In this document: positions 34,065 through 42,897 of the stretch, piece by piece
How the letters are laid out: each line of letters opens with the position of its first letter
Numbering within the stretch: position 1 is the first letter of the stretch
From: Marinihelvus sp942491555
GTDB taxonomy: Bacteria > Pseudomonadota > Gammaproteobacteria > Xanthomonadales > SZUA-36
Assembly (NCBI GenBank): GCA_942491555.1
Contig: CALOBN010000005.1
Location: 806,001-870,000 of the forward strand
Length of the DNA stretch: 64,000 nucleotides
Direction of reading: 5' to 3'
Translations under genes and position numbers: made by a program
The notes under the pieces: model-generated
What the model saw: only the letters and a program-made list of their open reading frames with translations
The model's database searches: none
What the model was told of the DNA's origin: nothing

Positions 34065-35897
34065 TCACCAGAGATCGTAGGCCCAGATCAGAACCAGACT
34101 GAGTGTCACCCAAAGCATGAGGGCCAGGGGCAGTCCCACTTTGACGAAGTCGCTGAACTTGTATCCCGCCGCATTCATGATCAGCAGATTGGTCTGATAG
34201 GCCATGGGTGTGACGAAACTCAGGTTGGCGCCGAACAGTACCGCCAGCACAAAGGGCTCCAGTGGCAGACCCAACTGCTGCGCGATACCAATGGCGATGG
34301 GCGTGCCAATCACGGCCGCCGCATTGTTGGAGACGACATTGGTGAGAATCGCCATCATCAGCATCAGGGCCATCAGCACAACCGCTGCAGGCGCCCCAAA
34401 CGTGACATAAACAAACAAATTCGCCAGAAAATCCGCGCCCCCGGTCTTGAGCAGTGCCGCACCCATCGCCAGGGACGACACGATGATGAAAATCACCTGG
34501 GTGCTGAGCGCACTCATGGCGGACTTCCAGGTCAGACAACCCGTCACCAGCAGCACCAGGCAGCCAAGCAGAGCGCTGATCTCGATGGGCATGATTTTGG
34601 CGGCAGCCAAGGCCACCACGCCGATAATGGTCACCAGCGCGATGGGGGCTTTGCGCGTGTGGGGAATGTTGATGCTGCCATCGAGCACCAGGAAATCGGT
34701 GCTGCTTTTCAGTTCATTGAGCCGGTCCGGCGTGGCCTGGACGAGCAGTACATCCCCGGCGCGCAGCACCACTTCTTCGACCCCGCTGGTCTCGCGGGTG
34801 CCCATCTCATCAAAGCGGTTGAAGGCCATTAATCTGACACCGTAACGCGACAGAAGATGTGCCCTGCCGATGGCCAGGCCCTTGAGACGTGAGGCCGGCG
34901 TAATCGCCAGCTCGGCGATCACCGCGCCGCCGGCGCGCAGCGGATGATCAGCGTCGACCTCCTGATCACCGCTGAACAGTGTCCCACCCAGCAGACGGGC
35001 CAGTTCGCGCAGATGTTCCTGCGTATCACTTGTGGTGATGCGGTCTGACTTGCGCAGCTTTACATCCGGCAGCGGGGTGATAAATACGCCCTGGCCGCGC
35101 TCAATGGTCTCCACCCTCATTTTTTCACCGCTGCGGGTGATGGCCTCGGCCAGGGTTTTGCCAATCACCGGGCTGCTTTCATCCAGACGGATTTGCGCGG
35201 TGTAGACTCGCGAAATGCCTCTCGTAATAGGCATCTCACGGTGTGGCAACAGGCGTGGGACGATCAGCCACAGATACAGAATCGCGAAGGCGCCACCCAC
35301 AAGCACGGGGCCCACGAAATCAAACATATTGAAACGATCCATGCCCAGGTCGGCTGCCACGTTGACTACCAGCAGGTTCGTGGATGTACCGATGGTGGTG
35401 GCCATACCGCCAAGAATGCTCGCAAACCCCATGGGAATAAGTGTGGCTGCCGGCGAGGATCCGGTGCGCATGGCAACACCGACCAGGATCGGCAACATCA
35501 TCACCACGATTGGCGTGTTGTTGATAAAGGCGCTCAGGGTTGCGGTGATCAGCAGGGTCAACAGCAGACACACCACCGGCCCCCATGCCCAGACACGCGC
35601 CAGGAAGCGGCCAACGGGCTCCAACGCGCCGGTAGAGACCAGGCCATGCCCGACGATCATCAGCGCACAAACCGCGATCAGCGCCCGGTTACCGAACCCG
35701 AGGAAGAATTCGCTGGCGGCCAGCGTCTGGCCGTCCACCTCATACGGAAACACCGTGAAGCCGACGGTCAGCAGCACCAGCACCACCAGGCTCGTCGTCT
35801 CCAGGGGAATTCGTTCCCGTGAGAACAACACCAGGGCCACGACGATGAGCACCATCACGGCAAGGGCATGCATGTTGGGAAGCGCGAGTTCGGCCAA
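34065..35897 (-). CDS. SLC13-family permease with RCK_C (TrkA-C) domains
   Basis: A 610-residue inner-membrane protein. An N-terminal half of membrane helices (with SAFINNTPIVVMMLPIL and GGMATTIGTSTNLLVVNVA) is followed by a cytosolic block of two RCK_C-like domains (about 215-395), then a C-terminal membrane half (TNVVSNNAAAVIGTPIA). This is the divalent anion/Na+ symporter layout seen in SLC13 bacterial homologues, which carry dicarboxylates, sulfate or other anions; the substrate is unknown. The start is TTG at 35897, supported by a GGAG 6 bases before it. Confidence 0.9.
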   Translation of the reverse strand: MAELALPNMHALAVMVLIVVALVLFSRERIPLETTSLVVLVLLTVGFTVFPYEVDGQTLAASEFFLGFGNRALIAVCALMIVGHGLVSTGALEPVGRFLARVWAWGPVVCLLLTLLITATLSAFINNTPIVVMMLPILVGVAMRTGSSPAATLIPMGFASILGGMATTIGTSTNLLVVNVAADLGMDRFNMFDFVGPVLVGGAFAILYLWLIVPRLLPHREMPITRGISRVYTAQIRLDESSPVIGKTLAEAITRSGEKMRVETIERGQGVFITPLPDVKLRKSDRITTSDTQEHLRELARLLGGTLFSGDQEVDADHPLRAGGAVIAELAITPASRLKGLAIGRAHLLSRYGVRLMAFNRFDEMGTRETSGVEEVVLRAGDVLLVQATPDRLNELKSSTDFLVLDGSINIPHTRKAPIALVTIIGVVALAAAKIMPIEISALLGCLVLLVTGCLTWKSAMSALSTQVIFIIVSSLAMGAALLKTGGADFLANLFVYVTFGAPAAVVLMALMLMMAILTNVVSNNAAAVIGTPIAIGIAQQLGLPLEPFVLAVLFGANLSFVTPMAYQTNLLIMNAAGYKFSDFVKVGLPLALMLWVTLSLVLIWAYDLW

Positions 35898-36206
35898 GGC
35901 TCACTCCACGGAAAGGAGGGCGGCGGGGTGGTATTGCGCCCCGATCGCCGAAAGAGGTTGCGGGAGAGTTTAACCGATCAGGTCGGTGCATGAGAAAGCC
36001 CATGAGATATGGTGCCTGCTCCCGGATTGCCTGCGTGCCGTTTTATCCGCCGTCGCTGCTTGCTCAGACCCGGGGAGTGTCCTATTCTGCCGTGCCATCT
36101 TTCCCCAATATTCTCCGCGGCCGGTTCCATGCCATGCATTCAGGACAATCTGAGCACGACCCCTTGAACCGTCAGTCTGGCCCGGCCATGTTCCGATGAG
36201 GCGCTG
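35898..36206. other. Intergenic region between the SLC13 permease and lgt
   Basis: This 309-base gap separates divergent genes and should hold both promoters. I see no convincing gene, hairpin or repeat. A 69-codon frame (35990-36199) lacks a ribosome site and any recognisable sequence. Confidence 0.6.
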
Positions 36207-37079
36207 ATGGACCGACCTTTTCTCGTCCAAATCGACCCGGTTGCGCTTGATCTGGGTCCCCTGCAGGTTCACTGGTATGGCATCGCCTATCTGCTCGCAT
36301 TTACCAGCTTCTGGTTAATCGGGGCGCGGCTGGCCAAGAGCCGGCCCTGGATGGGCTGGACATCGGAAGCCGTGGGTGATGTGCTTTTCTACGGCATGTT
36401 AGGCGTCATCATTGGCGGCCGGATCGGCTACGTACTGTTTTATTCCTTCGACAGCCTGCTCGCCGACCCGTTGTTCCTGTTCAAAATCTGGGATGGTGGC
36501 ATGTCTTTTCATGGCGGACTGGCCGGCTTGATTGCCGGGCTCTGGTGGTTTGCGCGCCGAACAGGCCGGTCCTTCTGGCAGGTTGCTGACTTCGTGGCGC
36601 CGATCGGCCCGCTCGGACTGGCTTTCGGCCGCATTGGAAATTTTGTTGGTGGCGAGCTCTGGGGCCGGGTCAGCGATGTACCCTGGGCCATGATTTTCCC
36701 CGGCGCTTTGCCACCGGGCATTGCACAACAGGGCGTCGAACAGGCCTGGGCTGCCGGCCTGCTGGACGAGTATGCGCGCCATCCCAGTCAGCTGTACCAG
36801 GCCGGTCTTGAGGGTCTGGCCCTGTTCACACTGCTTATGATTTATTCCCGCCGGCCGCGACCCCTGGGTGCGGTTTCGGGTCTGTTTTTACTGGGCTATG
36901 GAATATTCCGCTGTATCGCCGAGTTTTTCCGCGAACCCGATGCCCACCTTGGCTACCTGGCCGGCGACTGGCTTACCATGGGGATGCTCTTGTCCCTGCC
37001 GATGGTCCTGGCCGGGGCCGCGCTCATGGCCTTTGCCTACCGCCGTAACATAATGCCTAATGCTCCGGAGTCGAACTGA
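36207..37079 (+). CDS. lgt: Prolipoprotein diacylglyceryl transferase
   Basis: A 290-residue integral membrane enzyme with about seven helices. Key residues are present: H102 in GGMSFHGGL and R142 with N145 in the Lgt signature GRIGNFVGGELWGR. It transfers diacylglycerol from phosphatidylglycerol to the lipobox cysteine of prolipoproteins, such as the lipoprotein encoded at 45126-46250. It overlaps thyA by one base (TGATG), the common lgt-thyA coupling in proteobacteria. Confidence 0.97.
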   Translation: MDRPFLVQIDPVALDLGPLQVHWYGIAYLLAFTSFWLIGARLAKSRPWMGWTSEAVGDVLFYGMLGVIIGGRIGYVLFYSFDSLLADPLFLFKIWDGGMSFHGGLAGLIAGLWWFARRTGRSFWQVADFVAPIGPLGLAFGRIGNFVGGELWGRVSDVPWAMIFPGALPPGIAQQGVEQAWAAGLLDEYARHPSQLYQAGLEGLALFTLLMIYSRRPRPLGAVSGLFLLGYGIFRCIAEFFREPDAHLGYLAGDWLTMGMLLSLPMVLAGAALMAFAYRRNIMPNAPESN

Positions 37080-37912
37080 TGCAAACCTACCTCAATCTGC
37101 TGCGGCACATTCTTGACGAAGGCACGGACAAATCGGACCGAACGGGCACCGGAACACGCAGTGTTTTCGGTTACCAGATGCGCTTTCCCCTGGCGCACCG
37201 TTTCCCGCTGCTGACCACCAAGCAAATGCACCTGCGATCCATCATTCATGAATTGCTCTGGTTTCTGCGCGGGGACACCAACACGGCCTATCTGAATGAA
37301 AACGGGGTAACCATCTGGGACGAGTGGGCTGATGAAAACGGTGAGCTGGGTCCGGTATATGGCGCTCAGTGGCGCAGCTGGCCGACACCGGATGGCGGCA
37401 AAATCGATCAGCTGGCCGAAGCGCTGGAACGTTTGCGTACACACCCCGATTCGCGGCGCCATATCGTCTCGGCCTGGAACCCGGCGGTTCTGCCCGACGA
37501 GTCGATGGCGCCAAAGGACAATGCGGCTGCGGGACGCCAGGCGTTACCGCCCTGTCATACGCTGTTTCAGTTCTATGTTGCTGATGGCCGGCTGAGCTGT
37601 CAGCTCTACCAGCGCAGCGCCGATGTGTTTCTGGGTGTGCCCTTCAATATCGCCTCTTATGCCTTGCTGACCCTGATGATGGCGCAGGTGCTGGGGCTCA
37701 AGCCCGGTGATTTTGTGCACACGCTGGGTGATGCGCACATCTATAACAACCACATGGCGCAGGTCCGTACCCAGTTGTCCCGCGAACCCTTTGAGCCCCC
37801 GCTTATGCGCCTTAACCCGGATGTGACATCGCTGTGGGATTTCCGCTTTGAAGATTTCGAGCTTATCGATTACCACTGTCATGCGCCTATCAAGGCACCG
37901 ATCTCGGTCTGA
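37079..37912 (+). CDS. thyA: Thymidylate synthase
   Basis: A 277-residue enzyme with catalytic C159 in ALPPCHTLFQFYV, the RSADVFLGVPFNIASYALL segment and the C-terminal APIKAPISV. It methylates dUMP to dTMP using methylenetetrahydrofolate, producing dihydrofolate that the next gene product recycles. Compared with the 264-residue E. coli enzyme it carries about 13 extra residues just before the catalytic loop (around 140-153), a variation seen in some other ThyA proteins. Confidence 0.97.
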   Translation: MQTYLNLLRHILDEGTDKSDRTGTGTRSVFGYQMRFPLAHRFPLLTTKQMHLRSIIHELLWFLRGDTNTAYLNENGVTIWDEWADENGELGPVYGAQWRSWPTPDGGKIDQLAEALERLRTHPDSRRHIVSAWNPAVLPDESMAPKDNAAAGRQALPPCHTLFQFYVADGRLSCQLYQRSADVFLGVPFNIASYALLTLMMAQVLGLKPGDFVHTLGDAHIYNNHMAQVRTQLSREPFEPPLMRLNPDVTSLWDFRFEDFELIDYHCHAPIKAPISV

Positions 37913-37918
37913 CGCGGC

Positions 37919-38413
37919 ATGGCGAACAGAACCCTGACCCTGGTGGCTGCCATGGCCCGCAACGGTGGCATCGGCTGGCAGGGGGGCATGCCCTGGCACC
38001 TGCCGGCAGAATTGCGTCACTTCAAGAAAACCACGCTTGGCAAGCCGGTGGTCATGGGTCGGAAAACCTTCGAGTCAATCGGCCGGGCGCTACCCGGACG
38101 ACAAAATATTGTGGTGTCACGAAACCCCGGCTTTAAGGCCGAGGGTTGTGATGTGGCCTGTTCCCTGGTTGAGGCCATTGAGCTTGCCGAGGGTATGGAA
38201 CTGATGGTGATTGGTGGCGGTGAGTTATACCGCCAGGCCTTACCCCTTGCCTCGCGACTGGTACTCACCACGATTGATGCCGAGCCGGAATGTGACACCT
38301 GGTTTCCCGCCTGGGATCCGACCGAATGGTTGCTGGTGACAAGCGAGCAAATACCCATTGGCCCGGACAATGAAATCGCCTTCGAAGTATCGGAGTGGCA
38401 ACGCCAGTCCTGA
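37919..38413 (+). CDS. folA: Dihydrofolate reductase
   Basis: The 164-residue protein shows the DHFR pattern LVAAMARNGGIGWQGGMPWHLPAE, VVMGRKTFESIGRALPGR and VIGGGELYRQALP. It reduces dihydrofolate to tetrahydrofolate with NADPH. It begins 6 bases after the thyA stop. It converges on apaH, with a 24-base gap containing only a weak GCGGT/ACCGC hairpin. Confidence 0.96.
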   Translation: MANRTLTLVAAMARNGGIGWQGGMPWHLPAELRHFKKTTLGKPVVMGRKTFESIGRALPGRQNIVVSRNPGFKAEGCDVACSLVEAIELAEGMELMVIGGGELYRQALPLASRLVLTTIDAEPECDTWFPAWDPTEWLLVTSEQIPIGPDNEIAFEVSEWQRQS

Positions 38414-38437
38414 GCGGTGTGCTACCGCCGGATCCGT

Positions 38438-39250
38438 TCAGCGGGGTCCGGGCACCTGAAAAAGCTGGCCGTCTTCGAGGCGGTAGGCGCTGAGCGAGCC
38501 GCCCCAAACGCACCCCGAATCCATGGCGATGTAGCGCTTGCGAATACGCAGGCCCAGTGCAGCCCAATGACCAAAAGCAATGCGAACATCGCGGGTACGG
38601 CGGTGCTTGTGTTTGAACCAGGGTTTGAACTGGACAAACTTCTTGCCTGATGGCTGTGTGCTCCCCAGGTGAATCCGGTCTTCCGGGTCGCAATAGCGGA
38701 TGCGGCACAGGACATTACTGATCAGTCGCTTGCGTCCCCAGCCGCCCGCGTCACTGCGCCAGCGGCGCGGCCGGTTGCCATACATCTTGCTGAGAAATTT
38801 CTTGCGTTGTTTGGAGGCCAGCAGCGCGGCAATCTCGGCTGAATAGGCCAGCGTCGCGTCCCGATCCCAGGACGGCACCACGCCGGCATGGACGCGCAGA
38901 AGCTGATGCTCATCAGACCATGCAGCCAGGGGAAAGGCGTTGAGCCAGTGCATCAACTCGGCGCGGTCAGGTGCCTGCAGAATCGCTTCGAATTCCGGGT
39001 TGCGGCTATGACCCTGCGGATGACGCGCATCCTCGGCCAGCAGGTGCAGGTCATGATTGCCGAGCACCGTGTGGACCCGCGGAGCGATGCTGTAGAGCAA
39101 TCGCAGAACGCCCAGTGAGTGGCCGCCGCGGTTAACCAGGTCGCCACAGGGCCACAGGAAGTCCTGAGCCGGGTCGAAGGCAATTTTTTCGAGCAAGCAT
39201 TCGAGTGGTCCCAGGCAGCCCTGGATGTCACCGATCAGATAAGTCGCCAC
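38438..39250 (-). CDS. apaH: Bis(5'-nucleosyl)-tetraphosphatase, symmetrical
   Basis: A 270-residue metallophosphoesterase with YLIGDIQGC, CGDLVNRGGHSL and VLGNHDLHL motifs. It splits Ap4A and related alarmones into nucleoside diphosphates. The frame starts at GTG (39250), giving the same VATYLIGD beginning as other ApaH proteins. It is the last gene of the msrB-to-apaH leftward run, 22 bases after apaG. Confidence 0.96.
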   Translation of the reverse strand: MATYLIGDIQGCLGPLECLLEKIAFDPAQDFLWPCGDLVNRGGHSLGVLRLLYSIAPRVHTVLGNHDLHLLAEDARHPQGHSRNPEFEAILQAPDRAELMHWLNAFPLAAWSDEHQLLRVHAGVVPSWDRDATLAYSAEIAALLASKQRKKFLSKMYGNRPRRWRSDAGGWGRKRLISNVLCRIRYCDPEDRIHLGSTQPSGKKFVQFKPWFKHKHRRTRDVRIAFGHWAALGLRIRKRYIAMDSGCVWGGSLSAYRLEDGQLFQVPGPR

Positions 39251-39272
39251 GATTAGGATCCAGCGTCAGAGG

Positions 39273-39641
39273 TCAGTTCAGCGCATCCGGAATGACCAGT
39301 GCGAACTCGGGAATATCCACGCGGAAATTTTCGCCGTCCTGGGTCACAAAACCATAGGAACCGCGCATTGAACCGGTTCGTGTGGGCAGAAAGGCTCCGC
39401 TGGTATAGGTAAACCGGGCGCCCGGTGGCAGTTCCGGCGTCTCGCCGATCACGCCTTCACCGATCACTTCCTCCTGGCGGCCATCACCATGGGTAATGAT
39501 CCAGTGACGATCCTTAAGGGTGATGTTTTCCGCGCCCTCATTGGTGATATGAATTGTGTAAGCGAAGGCAAACTGATCCTCATGCACGCCAAGATACCGA
39601 GGCTGAGGTTCGATTTTGACGGGAATAATGCGGGTGCTCAT
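39273..39641 (-). CDS. apaG: ApaG (DUF525) protein
   Basis: A 122-residue fibronectin-III-like protein with the family pattern FAFAYTIHITNEGAENITLK, RHWIITHGDG and GARFTYTSGAFLPTRTGSM. ApaG function is unsettled; the gene is conserved next to ksgA and apaH. The ATG at 39641 gives the standard length. A 94-base gap separates it from ksgA. Confidence 0.95.
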   Translation of the reverse strand: MSTRIIPVKIEPQPRYLGVHEDQFAFAYTIHITNEGAENITLKDRHWIITHGDGRQEEVIGEGVIGETPELPPGARFTYTSGAFLPTRTGSMRGSYGFVTQDGENFRVDIPEFALVIPDALN

Positions 39642-39735
39642 GAAAGCTCCGAAAAGACTCTGTACATCATAAAGGGATGATCAGCAGAAGTTAAACAATT
39701 CACCGTCCCGGGGACGGACTGATTGGCTGAGCGCA

Positions 39736-40521
39736 TCAGGGTAACTCACCGACAGCCCGGGCCAGGGCGACGAAACCGGGCAGGTCAACCTGCTCGGGCC
39801 TCAGGGTCGGGTCTACCCCCGCTGCCTCAATTTCCGCAGCGGTGAGCAAGGTTTTCAGGCTGTTGCGCAGAGTTTTGCGACGTTTGGAGAAGGCCTCGCG
39901 AACAACACGGTCAAAGCGCGTTTCCCACTCGAGGGGTACCAGCGACTCGGCTCGCGGTGTCACCCGGACGATCGCCGAGTCCACCTTCGGGCGGGGCTCA
40001 AAAGCCGTCGGTGGAACCGGCAACAGCGTGGCGATCTCCGCCCTGGCCTGGCACATCAGGCTCAGCCGGCCATAGGTGCCGTTGCCCGGTGCCGCGCCCA
40101 TACGGTCCACGACTTCTTTTTGCAGCATGAACACCATGTCAGTGGGCGGTGGCGTCTGCGCGAGCAGGTGGAACAGGAGCGGCGTCGAGATGTTGTAGGG
40201 CAGGTTGCCCAGCAGACGATAGGGCTTGCCGCCGGCGAGCGAGGCAAAATCAATCTTCAGGGCATCGCCCTCGATTACTTCGAGATTCGGATGGCGGTCG
40301 CGTAGTCCACGCACCAGGTCGCGGTCGATCTCGACCACCTTGAGATCCACACCACTGGCGATCAGCGGTCCGGTCAGGGCCTCCTGCCCGGGTCCGATTT
40401 CGATCATTTGTTGCCCCGCCTGGGGCGCTACGGCCGCGATGATGCGCTCAATAATGCGTTCGTCTACCAGGAAGTTCTGACCGAACCGTTTGCGCGCGCG
40501 ATGCGCTTGCATGTCGCTCAC
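39736..40521 (-). CDS. rsmA: 16S rRNA dimethyladenosine transferase
   Basis: A 261-residue SAM-dependent methyltransferase with RKRFGQNFLVD, the SAM motif EIGPGQEALTGPL and catalytic NLPYNIST. It dimethylates two adjacent adenines near the 3' end of 16S rRNA (also called KsgA). The GTG start at 40521 overlaps the pdxA stop by 4 bases; an ATG three codons in (40512) is an alternative. Confidence 0.97.
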   Translation of the reverse strand: MSDMQAHRARKRFGQNFLVDERIIERIIAAVAPQAGQQMIEIGPGQEALTGPLIASGVDLKVVEIDRDLVRGLRDRHPNLEVIEGDALKIDFASLAGGKPYRLLGNLPYNISTPLLFHLLAQTPPPTDMVFMLQKEVVDRMGAAPGNGTYGRLSLMCQARAEIATLLPVPPTAFEPRPKVDSAIVRVTPRAESLVPLEWETRFDRVVREAFSKRRKTLRNSLKTLLTAAEIEAAGVDPTLRPEQVDLPGFVALARAVGELP

Positions 40522-41498
40522 TGCGGGGCTGTCATCACAAGCGCCTGGTCGATCGCGCAGGCCAGGCTGGCGGGATCAGCGATACCGAGACCGGCAATAT
40601 CGATGGCCGTGCCATGGTCGACCGAAGTGCGCACAAAGGGCAGGCCCAGGGTGATGTTTACCGCCTGTCCCGAGGCGGCATGCTTGAGCACCGGCAAACC
40701 CTGATCGTGATACATGGCCAGGACACCGTCGCAGGCTGCCAGGGCTGCAGGCTTGAACGCAGCGTCGGCTGGCACCGGGCCGATGAGCTCTGCATCAGCG
40801 CGTGCGCAGGCAGCCATGGCCGGCGCAATGACCGCATCATCCTCAGAGCCCAGGTGGCCTCCTTCGCCCGCATGGGGGTTCAGGCCCAGCACCTGCAGGC
40901 GCGGCCGCGGGATATGGAAACGTCGTTGCAGGGCGTCCACGGTGATGTCTATGGCGCTCGTGACGGCTTCGGGGGTAATGGCTGCCGGTACGGCGGACAG
41001 GGGCAAGTGGGTGGTTACGAGTGCAACGCGCATCGGTCCTGCAGCCAGCATCATCACAACCCGTGGTACGCCTGCCAACGCGGCGAGAAACTCCGTGTGG
41101 CCGGTAAAGGCTTCCCCGGCATCATTGATAATGCCCTTGTGTACCGGTCCGGTGACCAGTCCTGCAGCGTGGCCGGCCTGAACCAGTTCAGTCGCAGCGC
41201 GCAACGTTGCCAGTACATAGCTGGCGTTGGCCGGGTCTAAAATACCGGGCACGGCAGGTGCTGCCAGTGGCACGGGAAGACAGGACAAGGCGCAGGCCGA
41301 GGGGTCCGTGGCCACCGGCTCCCCGGGCGCCCAGGGTTTGATGGCGACATCCAGTTGCAGCTGCGCAGCGACTGCTCGCAGCAAATCAGGATCAGCCACC
41401 GCGACCAGCGGTGTGGTTGGATTTTTTGACCGGTAACGCAGGACGCATTCCGGCCCGATCCCAGCCGGCTCGCCCGGCGTCAACGCCAGTGGAATCAC
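40518..41498 (-). CDS. pdxA: 4-hydroxythreonine-4-phosphate dehydrogenase
   Basis: A 326-residue protein beginning LALTPGEPAGIGPE. The metal-binding histidines are visible in GPVHKGIINDAGEAFTGHTE, LNPHAGEGGHLG and MYHDQGLPVLK. It oxidises 4-phosphohydroxy-L-threonine in pyridoxal-phosphate synthesis, the cofactor used by GlgP. The start is GTG, 7 bases after the surA stop. The pdxA-ksgA order matches E. coli. Confidence 0.96.
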   Translation of the reverse strand: MIPLALTPGEPAGIGPECVLRYRSKNPTTPLVAVADPDLLRAVAAQLQLDVAIKPWAPGEPVATDPSACALSCLPVPLAAPAVPGILDPANASYVLATLRAATELVQAGHAAGLVTGPVHKGIINDAGEAFTGHTEFLAALAGVPRVVMMLAAGPMRVALVTTHLPLSAVPAAITPEAVTSAIDITVDALQRRFHIPRPRLQVLGLNPHAGEGGHLGSEDDAVIAPAMAACARADAELIGPVPADAAFKPAALAACDGVLAMYHDQGLPVLKHAASGQAVNITLGLPFVRTSVDHGTAIDIAGLGIADPASLACAIDQALVMTAPQ

Positions 41499-41505
41499 GC
41501 CAGGC

Positions 41506-42801
41506 TCAGCCGGGCAGACGGATTTCGACGAAGGCTTCTTCGCGCATCTGGCGGATAAACTCTTCGACCTCTGATTCAGACCGCCGTTGCATAATGGTCT
41601 GGCGTGCCCTGTTGGCCATGGCCTCGGAGGTCACGTCGGTCTCGCGGAAACCGGTGCGTTGCAGAATGTGCCAACCGACCTCGGTCTGGAATGGCTCGGT
41701 GATTTCACCGTCCTCGAGTCCTGCCAGCATGACCGCGAAACGCTCTCCATACTGCTGCACCCCGAACCAGCCCAGGTCTCCGCCAATATTCGCGCTGGTG
41801 TTGTCGTCGGAAAATTCGCGGGCCATTTCGGTAAAGTCAGCCCCGTTCTCAAGATCATCATGAATTCCACGGGAAATTTGCATTGCCTCCTGCCCATCAA
41901 CCAACTCGTTGATTCGAATCAGGATATGGTTGGCGCGAAACTCCTCGGCGAAAATCTGGCTGCTTTCACGCCAGTCGTTGACCATGACGATGTGATAACC
42001 CGCAGGACTACGAATGGGCTCGGAGAACTGTCCAGGCTGCAATTCACGCAAAACATCGGCAAACTCGCGCGGCAGCGAGCTCAGATCCCGCCAGCCAATC
42101 CGGCCACCCTCAAGTGCGTCCTGGCTTTCAGAAAAACTGATTGCTGCAGATTCAAACGACATGCCTTCCTGCAGTTCTTTGTAGATTTCGTCGATGCGCA
42201 CTTGTGCAGCGGCAATCTGCGCAGGAGTGGCGCCGTCCGGCACGCCGATCTGCAGATTGGAAATGTCGTATTCGCCCCCGGAGAAATCCTCCGAGGCCAG
42301 CATAATTTCCACTTCAGTTTCGCTGACCGGATCCATGCTGTTTACCACGCGCTGGCGGAGTCGCTCACCCATGATCTCCTCGCCGATGCTTTTACGGAAC
42401 TCGGCAAAGTTTTCGCCATCCTGCTCAAGCACCTGGCGCAACTGCGCGACAGTGAGGTTGTTTTGCTGGGCCAGATTCATCATTGCCTGGTCGATGTCTG
42501 AGTCGCTGACACGAATGCCGGTGCGCAGCGCACGCTGCGTCTGCAGCTTGCGGACGATCAGGCGTTCCAGGACCTGTTTTTCCAGCAGCTCCTGGGGCGG
42601 CGGGGTGCTGCCGCTTTGACGGATCCGCTGCTCGATGCCTTCGATGGCAATATCAAGTTCGCTGCGCATGATGATGTCATCGTCCACGAGGGCAACAATT
42701 TCATCCAGTGGCACGGTCTGTGCCGGAGCGGGCCGGGGCGTCAGAGCCAGGCCGACGGTCAGCGCAAGCATGGCCAGAAAAGAGGAGTGAATGATTTTCA
42801 T
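41506..42801 (-). CDS. surA: Periplasmic chaperone/peptidyl-prolyl isomerase SurA
   Basis: The 431-residue protein has a signal peptide ending RPAPA-QT, an N-terminal SurA chaperone domain (LDEIVALVDDDIIMRSELD) and two parvulin domains (the second with GGDLGWFGVQQYGERFAV and VGWHILQRTG). It escorts outer-membrane proteins, including LptD encoded just upstream, through the periplasm. The order lptD-surA-pdxA-ksgA is conserved in gammaproteobacteria. The 96-base gap from lptD is unremarkable. Confidence 0.96.
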   Translation of the reverse strand: MKIIHSSFLAMLALTVGLALTPRPAPAQTVPLDEIVALVDDDIIMRSELDIAIEGIEQRIRQSGSTPPPQELLEKQVLERLIVRKLQTQRALRTGIRVSDSDIDQAMMNLAQQNNLTVAQLRQVLEQDGENFAEFRKSIGEEIMGERLRQRVVNSMDPVSETEVEIMLASEDFSGGEYDISNLQIGVPDGATPAQIAAAQVRIDEIYKELQEGMSFESAAISFSESQDALEGGRIGWRDLSSLPREFADVLRELQPGQFSEPIRSPAGYHIVMVNDWRESSQIFAEEFRANHILIRINELVDGQEAMQISRGIHDDLENGADFTEMAREFSDDNTSANIGGDLGWFGVQQYGERFAVMLAGLEDGEITEPFQTEVGWHILQRTGFRETDVTSEAMANRARQTIMQRRSESEVEEFIRQMREEAFVEIRLPG

Positions 42802-42897
42802 GTTGTATCTATTGCTCCTGAATCCGGCAACGTTTTTTGCCGGAGTCGGTATATTTGTCTCAGCCCGCTATTCTAGCCGATGCGAAGGCGCTGGCAA

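Noticed and set aside
35990..36199. 69-codon frame upstream of lgt
   Set aside because: No ribosome site, no recognisable sequence, and it lies in the likely promoter region of lgt.
37490..37540. Insertion in thymidylate synthase as evidence of an unusual enzyme
   Set aside because: The extra residues lie in a loop before the catalytic cysteine and similar lengths occur in other bacterial ThyA proteins; all active-site motifs are intact.
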